This document shows, one piece after another, positions 58,048 to 64,000 of a stretch of 64,000 nt of DNA. Origin of the DNA: Shimia biformata (GTDB lineage: Bacteria; Pseudomonadota; Alphaproteobacteria; Rhodobacterales; Rhodobacteraceae); contig NZ_JAFEJK010000001.1 in the NCBI RefSeq assembly GCF_016888515.1, positions 2,513,475 through 2,577,474 of the forward strand. The letters are read 5' to 3'. The notes under the pieces were generated by a model. The model did not search any database, had not been told where the DNA came from, and worked only from the letters and a program-made list of their open reading frames with translations. The first letter of the stretch is position 1, and the number at the start of each line of letters is the position of its first letter. Made by a program: the position numbers and the translations under genes.

Positions 58048-58117
58048 GCCGCCATGCGGGCGACACGAAAGCATGCCGCGATGGCGCCTTGTGCCCGCGC
58101 CCCGGAATCGACCATTG

Positions 58118-58687
58118 TCACGGGTGAAGAAAACCAGGATCGTCGCGCTCTGGTCGAGGGGCTCGCTCAATCGTCGCAGGGTCGATCTCACGCATCGTCA
58201 ACTGGGCGTTCACCCTGCGGGCCGCGGGGCCCGCACGAAACCACTTCGCGGCGGAAGCCAGGTTAAAGCGCGGACGACGCTGCCCCTTCGCCGGCTTTGA
58301 GGCCTCCATCAGAACCTCGATCATTTCATCGATGCGGTAGAGGCCACCGGCAACGGGGAGGGGCATCTTGCGCTGCTGGAGCGCCTGTCGCTTCACCTCG
58401 AGCTTCTCGGCGACATCCGCGAGAGACACCAGGTCGGGACGGACCTCGCGCAGGACAGTGCCCTGCGGCAACGCCTTGATCAGCGCCCGCGCCGCTTCAA
58501 GGATCGCGCTCTCGGCCTCATCCCCTTCAAGTTCCAGTTCTACACCTAGGAGACCGGCGTGACCGGTGCCCACGAGCGCATCTTCAAAACCCGCCTCGAA
58601 GACCGCGTCAGAGAGCGCAAACGCATCGTGCTCTCCGTCGGGGAGCGCAAAGACCAGTTCGAATTCGAATTCTTCAGCCATCGGCAT
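58118..58687 (-). CDS. HTH-containing antitoxin-like protein
   Basis: 189 aa. The N-terminal half is acidic beta-rich (MPMAEEFEFELVFALPDGEH), and the C-terminal half has an HTH (VSLADVAEKLEVKRQALQQR) followed by a basic tail. It overlaps the upstream HicA-like gene by 14 nt. An acidic toxin-binding part joined to a DNA-binding part fits an antitoxin. No family name is assigned. Confidence 0.65.
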   Translation of the reverse strand: MPMAEEFEFELVFALPDGEHDAFALSDAVFEAGFEDALVGTGHAGLLGVELELEGDEAESAILEAARALIKALPQGTVLREVRPDLVSLADVAEKLEVKRQALQQRKMPLPVAGGLYRIDEMIEVLMEASKPAKGQRRPRFNLASAAKWFRAGPAARRVNAQLTMREIDPATIERAPRPERDDPGFLHP

Positions 58688-58943
58688 TACCTTCGTCGTT
58701 CTTCTGAAGCTTCACGCAGGCCAGAGCCTTCTGTCGGATCCTTTTCGCGAACTGCTGTGGATTCTTCGGGGTCGACCAGACAGACATCTGACAAAACTCG
58801 CCACAGCGGCAATCCTTATCGTTGGCCGGGCATCGGAGGATCCCCCACGCGTGCCCCTTGCCCTCAATAAGGTCCCATCCCAGCTCTTCGAGCTCCTGGA
58901 TGACGGCCTCGATTTCCTTTGATGTGTGCTTCTTCCTTGGCAC
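58674..58943 (-). CDS. HicA-like toxin with cysteine cluster
   Basis: 89 aa. The pattern EIEAVIQELEELGWDLIEGK, GHAWGILRC and NPQQFAKRIRQKAL recalls the HicA double-stranded-RNA-binding fold with its active-site His (GKGHAWG). Unlike classical HicA it has a CRCGEFC cluster in the middle. The GTG start at 58943 is preceded by GTGGAG. It pairs with the overlapping HTH gene downstream, so a toxin-first pair is likely. Confidence 0.62.
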   Translation of the reverse strand: MPRKKHTSKEIEAVIQELEELGWDLIEGKGHAWGILRCPANDKDCRCGEFCQMSVWSTPKNPQQFAKRIRQKALACVKLQKNDEGNADG

Positions 58944-58966
58944 CTTAGATACTCCACTCTCTTAAA

Positions 58967-58980
58967 TTGTCAAGTGACAA
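58967..58980 (-). promoter_or_regulatory. Operator-like palindrome upstream of the HicA-like pair
   Basis: TTGTCA-AG-TGACAA, two perfect 6-bp arms, 24 nt upstream of the GTG start. On the minus strand a TTGAAT...GACAAT promoter (16-nt spacer) overlaps it. It is a natural site for autoregulation by the HTH antitoxin. Confidence 0.55.
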
Positions 58981-59256
58981 GTTAAAAATTCAACGAGAAC
59001 ATCGCGGCAATTTACTGCCCGCTACCGGCAATTTCCCAAAGGAAGCTTGCCGTCGAATGCTTTGATGTAAGAAGGGGATACAGGATAGACGTCCCAGACA
59101 GCAACACCGGCGCCGATGCCGTTCCACTTCACCCGGACATGGCATGATGGTGCCAAGGTAAATCCGTTCAGGCAGTTTGCCGCGAGCTCTGCTGAAGGCA
59201 AAGGTATAGGCTCGCAAAGAACATGTTCCCGCTGGTGAAGCCTTTGACGGTCAATG
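58981..59256. other. Intergenic stretch between the toxin-antitoxin pair and virB6
   Basis: About 280 bp. It contains small inverted patches (CCGGCGCCG near 59110) and GGCATGATGGTGCC near 59141, but no supported gene, and no clear terminator was seen for the virB transcript that ends at 59257. Confidence 0.35.
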
Positions 59257-60336
59257 CTACCTTCGGCCCAGCCTGCTTAGGCGGGCCAACTGTGCCAGCA
59301 TTCGCGCGCCTGAGCTGCCCGAACCAGTGTCAGGGTTCGTCGGAACGGTTTGGCTAACACCCGGCCTCTGCGGCATTGTCTGCACCCCGAAGAACTGCCG
59401 CGCACGCAGCGCAGCATATTCAGCGCCAGTCGCTCCTCCAATGAGATACCGATTATAAGCCTGCTGACTGCCGCCAAGCGCCCGACCGAACCCGTATGTA
59501 CCGCCAAGGCCTGCTGATAGTGCTGGCATCATGATGTTCCCCGAGATCGCGCGGACAATGAACGGCGTCGCGATGATGAACCCCTTGGCCATGAGCACCA
59601 TCATGAAAAATGGGATGAGGGCCCCGATGTTGGACGCGCCCTCAGGGTCGCCGAGCTCGCCGATCAATGCCGAACTGACGCCGGTGATTGTCGCGAAAAC
59701 GCCTGCAACGACGATCGGATAGAGCGCGAAGGAGATCAGCGCCGAGAGCCAGCGCGCGAAATAGTCCTTGGTCACCTCGAAGAGGGTGAGGAAGATCATC
59801 ACCGGCGCGATGCCTATCAGGAGTGCGATCATCAGCCGGGATGCCACGAGAATGAATGCGGCGAGCCCGCCCAGGATCGAGAGCAGGAGTACGCCAAGAA
59901 CGTCAAGCAACGCCCCGGCCATCCAGTTCAGTTCAGAACCGGCCGCATTCAGGTATTCACCCAGTTCGGCGATCAGCCGGTCGAATTCCTCGGCGAAGGT
60001 CCCCGACGGTCCGGGCGTGCCGCCGCCGACCGAGGCGACAAGCGATCCGGCGATGCTGTCGATGCCGTTTAGGACAGCGGAGGAGAAGGCGTTAAACTGC
60101 ACCCAATTTGTCGCGAAGACCCCTATGAGGCCGACTTTCACCGCGAGCCAGAACGCAGTGCGTCCATCCATGGAGCGGTACTGGTAGATCATGTTGACGC
60201 AGACCAGAATGACCACAAGCGTCGTTCCGAGAACCAGCATCGTGCCGACTGTCGCCGCCACCGCGCCGAACTGCGTCTCTGCGGCAGAATCCAGGTAGCC
60301 CTGGGAGGTCTCGACGAAGTAGGTGACGACGCTCAT
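59257..60336 (-). CDS. virB6: VirB6-type inner-membrane channel protein
   Basis: 359 aa, strongly hydrophobic with at least six membrane helices, for example VGTMLVLGTTLVVILVCVNM and LISFALYPIVVAGVFATITG. The sequence AFWLAVKVGLIGVFATNW and the internal MIALLIGIAPVMIFLTLFE match the VirB6/TrbL family. It forms part of the inner-membrane pore of the type IV system. It is the last gene of a leftward virB operon, 6 nt after the preceding small gene. Confidence 0.88.
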   Translation of the reverse strand: MSVVTYFVETSQGYLDSAAETQFGAVAATVGTMLVLGTTLVVILVCVNMIYQYRSMDGRTAFWLAVKVGLIGVFATNWVQFNAFSSAVLNGIDSIAGSLVASVGGGTPGPSGTFAEEFDRLIAELGEYLNAAGSELNWMAGALLDVLGVLLLSILGGLAAFILVASRLMIALLIGIAPVMIFLTLFEVTKDYFARWLSALISFALYPIVVAGVFATITGVSSALIGELGDPEGASNIGALIPFFMMVLMAKGFIIATPFIVRAISGNIMMPALSAGLGGTYGFGRALGGSQQAYNRYLIGGATGAEYAALRARQFFGVQTMPQRPGVSQTVPTNPDTGSGSSGARMLAQLARLSRLGRR

Positions 60337-60342
60337 AATCTG

Positions 60343-60741
60343 CTACCAGTTGCCCTCGGCTTCGCAGATTGCCATCGCGTCAGGTCTCAACGCGTTGGCG
60401 CGCCGGTTGTAAGTGTCCGAGGCCTCCAGCATTTCCCATCGTTCGGCTGTGTTGAAACGCTCCCGAAACTCCGTTTCCGCCGCTTCCCAGGACGGGAAGC
60501 GTGTGTCGCAGGTGCAGGATCCGGTTTCGACGATACGTTCAAGGTTCTGAGCACGGTAAATGTCTTGCACCAGGACACGTCTGTAAGCCTCTCGCACGGT
60601 GATGTTCTGCATCCACTCAGGCTCAGCGGGCCGATCGATGCAGACATCCGACGTGCTGTCGAGAGAGGGGACGAAGTCGCGTTCGGCGGCAGCCGGAAAC
60701 CCCACAACGGTGATCGAGATGCAAAGCAAGGCGTTTCTCAT
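60343..60741 (-). CDS. Secreted T4SS-associated hypothetical protein
   Basis: 132 aa with a signal peptide (MRNALLCISITVVGFPAAAE). The mature part is helical and carries cysteines (DVCIDRP, SCTCD, AICEA) likely to form disulphides in the periplasm. It lies between virB11 and virB6 and overlaps the upstream small gene by 4 nt, so it belongs to the virB operon. It could fill the place of a minor VirB component, but no family is recognised. Confidence 0.72.
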   Translation of the reverse strand: MRNALLCISITVVGFPAAAERDFVPSLDSTSDVCIDRPAEPEWMQNITVREAYRRVLVQDIYRAQNLERIVETGSCTCDTRFPSWEAAETEFRERFNTAERWEMLEASDTYNRRANALRPDAMAICEAEGNW

Positions 60742-60932
60742 TTCGCGCCAGCTCCTTCGGCAATCTCGCGCTTCAGAAACGCGGTGTGGCCAAGATGCGC
60801 GAACTCTGACGAGCTGACCGATACGACTTCCCAGCCTTCTTTCCCACGTGCGTTCAGATCGTCCTGCATCGCGATCAGGCTGGTTTTCTTGTCCATCGGA
60901 TAGGTGATGATCTGGTATTCAAACCGCTTCAT
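60738..60932 (-). CDS. DUF4177-like small protein
   Basis: 64 aa: MKRFEYQIITYPMDKKTSLI, then DLNARGKEGWEVVSVSSSEF and FLKREIAEG. The FEYQII...LNARGKEGWEVVSV...FLKR pattern is that of DUF4177 proteins. It overlaps the virB11 end by 14 nt and the following gene by 4 nt. A role in secretion is inferred only from operon position. Confidence 0.72.
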   Translation of the reverse strand: MKRFEYQIITYPMDKKTSLIAMQDDLNARGKEGWEVVSVSSSEFAHLGHTAFLKREIAEGAGAK

Positions 60933-61917
60933 GGGTCATGCCTCCGCTGAGATCGGTTCCGGGGAGATAGAATTCGGTGATGCCGCGTTGGCCGTCCTCG
61001 CGGCCCGCCTGGATGATCACGTCGATCGAGCTTTCGATGTATTGGACCATGTCCTGGTAGGTCATCGGGATCTCGGTCTTGAGCGCGGCGATGGCGAGAC
61101 GCTGTACGGCGAGCTGCGGAGTTTCGGCATGGAGGGTTGTCATCGAACCGCCATGGCCGGTGTTGATCGCTTCGAGGAAGGTCATAGCCTCCTTACCGCG
61201 GACCTCGCCGAGGATGATCCGGTCGGGCCGCATGCGCAGCGTTGCGGTCAGAAGCACATCGGCGGATTGGAACTCAGCGTCCCGGTTGGCGATCAGGGTC
61301 ACCGCGTTCGGTTGAGCGGGGAGAAGCTCTGCGGCTTCCTCGATGGTGACGATCCGTTCCTCATCGGGAACGTAGGAGAGGATCTTCCGGGCCGCGACGG
61401 TCTTACCGGTCGAGGTGCCGCCGGAGACGATCATGTTGAGCTTGTTCTCGACGCAGAAGCGGATGGCCGCGTAGATGTCACCGGCGGCAACGACCTCGCG
61501 CAGCGCGCGGTTTTTCTCCTGTCGCAACTTCTCGAGCTTGCGCTCTTCGCCATAGAGGAAACGAAGCTCGATCTGTTCCAGCGGCAGGCTCGAGAAGAAG
61601 CGGAGCGAGATCGACATGCCCTCGAGCACTGCGGGCGGGGTCACGACCTGGGCCCGGATGGGGCGGTCGCGATAGGTGATCGAGACCGAGACGATGGGCT
61701 TGTCCTTGCTCATTGTCGTGTTGGCTGAGGAGGCGATCTGGTTGCCAAGATCGCGCACCTCCGTAACCGACAGTCGCTGATCCAGTGCCCGCATGAAGTG
61801 ATCCCCCTGGAACTCACCCCAGCAAGAGCCATCCGGGTTGATGCATATCTCGATGACGTCATCGCGGGCGGCGTCCTTGAGCTTATCGAGCGAGGTCTGG
61901 AGGTAGGAGAGGGTCAT
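60919..61917 (-). CDS. virB11: VirB11-type secretion ATPase
   Basis: 332-aa hexameric traffic ATPase that powers pilus assembly and substrate transfer. Walker A VSGGTSTGKTVAARK lies near residue 166, followed by the Asp box region VTIEEAAELL, LTATLRMRPDRIILGEVRG (His/Arg box) and EAINTGHGGSMTTLHAET. The start is 1 nt from the virB10 stop. It acts at the cytoplasmic face with VirD4. Confidence 0.94.
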   Translation of the reverse strand: MTLSYLQTSLDKLKDAARDDVIEICINPDGSCWGEFQGDHFMRALDQRLSVTEVRDLGNQIASSANTTMSKDKPIVSVSITYRDRPIRAQVVTPPAVLEGMSISLRFFSSLPLEQIELRFLYGEERKLEKLRQEKNRALREVVAAGDIYAAIRFCVENKLNMIVSGGTSTGKTVAARKILSYVPDEERIVTIEEAAELLPAQPNAVTLIANRDAEFQSADVLLTATLRMRPDRIILGEVRGKEAMTFLEAINTGHGGSMTTLHAETPQLAVQRLAIAALKTEIPMTYQDMVQYIESSIDVIIQAGREDGQRGITEFYLPGTDLSGGMTHEAV

Positions 61918-61918
61918 C

Positions 61919-63301
61919 TCAGAAAATCTCCAAATCCCGGTCGACCATGACGGTGACGCGTGCGCCCTGATCGACGTAGATGACGGGACCGATGGAGAGG
62001 TAGTCGCCGATCACACTGTCGGTCGCGTCCGCCAAGTCATCGCCCACATCTTCAAGTACGTCCGCGGTGGTCTCATCCTCGACCTGGGCGGCGGCCACAC
62101 TCGGGGCGGCCGTGATGATGGAGATCAGTGCGGCGGAGCCGAACCGCTCGTCAAAGCGGGTATCGACGAAGCCAGTGACACCCGAACGGCCCAACTCGTC
62201 TCCCCCGAAGGCGCTTATCTGGACGGTCTGGTTGTTTGGCAGGATGATCCGGTCCCAGGCGATGGTGACTCGTTTCTGGGCGATCTCGATGCCAGAGCGG
62301 TAGCGCCCGACCAGGCGCGAGCCGCGCGGGATCAGGAGCCGTGAGCCGTCATAGCTGAAGACGTCTTCGGAGATGATGGCACTGGTCTGCCCGGGAAGCG
62401 AGCTGTCGAGTGCGGTCTCCATCACGGCCTGGATCATCGTGCCCTGGATCACGGTGTTCGAGGGGTTGGCGATGACCTCGGCTTGTGTGATGGCGCTCGG
62501 CAACGCGCCGTTCAGCACGAAATCCGTCACCTCGCCGAAGGTGCGCTCGGTAAGTTCTGTCTCGCCCGCATTGGCGCCGCCCGTTCCGCCGAAGGCGATG
62601 ACGGGGGAGGAAATCCGCCGTTCCTGGAAGGCACGCTCCTCCTCGGCCCGACGTTGCAGCTCGGCCAGCCGCCGTGCTTCCTCCTCGCGGGCAAGGCGCT
62701 CCAACTCGCGCGCACGCAATTCCTCATCGGTGGGTCCGAGCGGGGCGGGTGCCGGCTTGTTGGCCTCCAACCGCGCGAGGTCCAGGTCCATACGCAGCTG
62801 TTGCAGCTCCCGATCTCGTTTGGCGAGTTCGGCCTGAAATTGTTCCTGAGCATTCTCGGAGGCGTCCTGTAGGGCGGCGATCCGTGCGGTCAGCGCATCG
62901 ATCGCCTCGGCTGCCGCGCTATCCGCCCTGGCGTCGGTGTCCGGCGCGTCGCGCAGCTCCTCGATCTGGGCCTGGAGTGCGGCGATCTGCGCCAGAAGTT
63001 CGGCGTTGGGTTCTGGTTCGACGAGAACGATCTCGGGTTCCGGGGCGGGCGGCGGCACGAAGGGTTCGATCTCTCCGAACCCGTCACCCTCGGTTTGGAA
63101 CTCGTCCGGGGTGGCCGTCGGCAGGGCGACCTCTTCCTCCGGGCCCGAAAACAGCAAGAGGACCAAGCCGCCCGCCAGGATGAGCCCTGCGAGGAGGAGG
63201 GCGAGGAGCGGTGAGCGGCGTTTCGGGGCGGGTCCGTGGCGCGGATTGCCCCGTTCGAGCGCGGCGAGGCGCTGTTCGAGATCGGTGTTATTGTCACTCA
63301 T
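61919..63301 (-). CDS. virB10: VirB10-type channel protein (TrbI-like)
   Basis: 460 aa. A cytoplasmic N-terminus is followed by one membrane helix (LLALLLAGLILAGGLVLLLF near residues 32-51), a proline-rich and coiled-coil periplasmic stalk (ELAKRDRELQQLRMDLDLAR), and the TrbI/VirB10 domain with IIQ-like MIQAVMETALDSSLPGQTSA, LIPRGSRLVGRY and VTIAWDRIILPN. The start at 63301 gives the normal length and overlaps the virB9 stop (ATGA). Confidence 0.93.
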   Translation of the reverse strand: MSDNNTDLEQRLAALERGNPRHGPAPKRRSPLLALLLAGLILAGGLVLLLFSGPEEEVALPTATPDEFQTEGDGFGEIEPFVPPPAPEPEIVLVEPEPNAELLAQIAALQAQIEELRDAPDTDARADSAAAEAIDALTARIAALQDASENAQEQFQAELAKRDRELQQLRMDLDLARLEANKPAPAPLGPTDEELRARELERLAREEEARRLAELQRRAEEERAFQERRISSPVIAFGGTGGANAGETELTERTFGEVTDFVLNGALPSAITQAEVIANPSNTVIQGTMIQAVMETALDSSLPGQTSAIISEDVFSYDGSRLLIPRGSRLVGRYRSGIEIAQKRVTIAWDRIILPNNQTVQISAFGGDELGRSGVTGFVDTRFDERFGSAALISIITAAPSVAAAQVEDETTADVLEDVGDDLADATDSVIGDYLSIGPVIYVDQGARVTVMVDRDLEIF

Positions 63302-64000
63302 GAGGCGGCCTCCGCGGGCGGCGTCGCCTCGATACAGACCACGTCCTCGCCCAGACGCAGCACCCATTGGCGCCCCACGCCCGAGACACGGATCACACCG
63401 TCTTCGACCGCGCCCGTGTTCACCGTGCGCTCGCGCCCGTTCGTGTAACGGAAGATCGCCGGGACGGGTGCGTTTCGAGGGAAGGCGAAATAGGTGAAGG
63501 TGCCGTCGTCCCAGACCCGGGTCGGCGTGAACTCCGTCCGTGCGCTTGCCCCGAAATTGGTGTTCGGTGCGGCGCGCGCGATGGCGTTGGAAGGGCGGCG
63601 ATTGTCTTCGGGGTAGCGGAACTGCACGACATAGAAGGTCGGACTCGAGACCTCGTTCACGTTGAAATAGTAGCTCCGTCTGTTGGTGTAGACGGTCACG
63701 TTGGTATGGACTCCGCGCGCGACGGGTTTAATCGCAAAGGCCCGCCCGCCGGGCACGCCGTCGATCTCAAACCCTTCCGTGTCGCCGGCGATGATTGAGC
63801 GGATGCTCTCGCCGTCGCCGAACTCGATGGTCGTGACATGGGTCAGGGAAACGTTCAGTCTGTAGACTTGTCCTTCCTGATAGGAGGCGACCCGCACGCG
63901 GTGGTCGTTGGGTCCCCCGCGCGGGATCGCCTCGGCTGACGCGTGGGACGCAAACAGTGAGACCATCAAAATGGCCGCGTGGAACGCCCGGGCGTGTCCG
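63298..64000 (-). CDS. virB9: VirB9-type outer-membrane core protein, 5' end beyond window
   Basis: VirB9 forms the outer-membrane core ring with VirB7 and VirB10. The sequence has RVASYQEGQVYRLNVSLTHV, TTIEFGDGE and HTNVTVYTNRRSYYFNV, then the C-terminal TPTRVWDDGTFTYFAFP. In-frame starts at 63969 (TTG) and 63966 (ATG) leave a signal peptide that is too short. The frame stays open to the window edge through ARAFHAAILMVSLFASHASA, which makes a complete signal peptide, so the true start probably lies just outside. Confidence 0.88.
   Translation of the reverse strand, partial: GHARAFHAAILMVSLFASHASAEAIPRGGPNDHRVRVASYQEGQVYRLNVSLTHVTTIEFGDGESIRSIIAGDTEGFEIDGVPGGRAFAIKPVARGVHTNVTVYTNRRSYYFNVNEVSSPTFYVVQFRYPEDNRRPSNAIARAAPNTNFGASARTEFTPTRVWDDGTFTYFAFPRNAPVPAIFRYTNGRERTVNTGAVEDGVIRVSGVGRQWVLRLGEDVVCIEATPPAEAAS

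Noticed and set aside
1-64000. CRISPR array, rRNA operon or prophage
   Set aside because: No regularly spaced repeat-spacer pattern, no rRNA-like sequence and no phage structural genes were seen. The short repeats present belong to transposon ends, the replicon and leaders.

Overview
The window looks like part of a large conjugative repABC plasmid (or secondary replicon) of a GC-rich alphaproteobacterium, most likely in the Rhodobacterales. The case rests on a complete repA-repB-repC replicon with its antisense RNA between repB and repC, a VirB-type type IV secretion gene set with VirD4 and a VirD2-like relaxase, many small plasmid families typical of that order (DUF736, DUF3768, DUF2493, DUF5983-like), and high-GC codon use. 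No rRNA genes and no CRISPR array were seen.

Layout. (1) 1-6.9 kb, minus strand: catabolic cargo. A LivH/LivG uptake system, an acyl-CoA ligase, an SDR with altered catalytic residues, an acyl-CoA dehydrogenase and a CaiB-type CoA-transferase suggest import and CoA-dependent breakdown of a carboxylic acid. A promoter overlapping a perfect palindrome (4444-4472) serves the SDR-livG-ligase-livH unit. (2) 7.0-11.4 kb: an insertion-sequence graveyard with an IS66 tail, an amine-oxidase tail, an RND-pump tail, half an IS21, a complete IS3-type element and an IS1182-type element. (3) 11.9-16.5 kb: a DUF736 gene and the repABC replicon, with three 17-bp parS-like repeats and a ctRNA gene. (4) 16.5-26.9 kb: a tyrosine recombinase, two successive tniA-tniB-tniQ transposition modules, then DUF1403 and an ScpB-like gene. 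The second module is bounded by TGTCGG inverted termini with several internal repeats (21409-25153).

(5) 26.9-35.5 kb: a defence and stress island. It holds DUF2971, an ImmA/IrrE protease with an XRE regulator, a protein with an E2 (ubiquitin-conjugating)-like signature, a DUF1778-GNAT toxin-antitoxin pair with a twin-palindrome promoter, and a short Argonaute coupled to a SIR2-APAZ protein that carries an extra GHKL-ATPase-like domain. Two tRNA genes, Leu(UAA) and CAU (probably Ile2), sit at its right edge. (6) 36-52.6 kb, almost all plus strand: an ArdC-like antirestriction protein, a large ParB-domain protein, a strawberry-notch helicase/methyltransferase, RadC, DUF736, DUF2493 and other small plasmid genes. 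Many have their own hairpin leader, and several share a GAAAGGAAAAGC-type motif. This resembles a conjugative leading region. (7) 52.6-64 kb: a repeat-rich oriT candidate, mobC, relaxase and virD4 (plus strand), a HicA-like toxin-antitoxin pair, and virB6, two small genes, virB11, virB10 and virB9 (minus strand, running off the right edge).

How it works together: RepABC maintains and partitions the replicon. The relaxase, VirD4 and VirB proteins move it. The leading-region block probably protects incoming DNA. The Argonaute, toxin-antitoxin and other island genes guard the host or stabilise the plasmid, and the catabolic operon is the metabolic payload.

Every assignment comes from reading sequence motifs by eye. 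No database search was possible.
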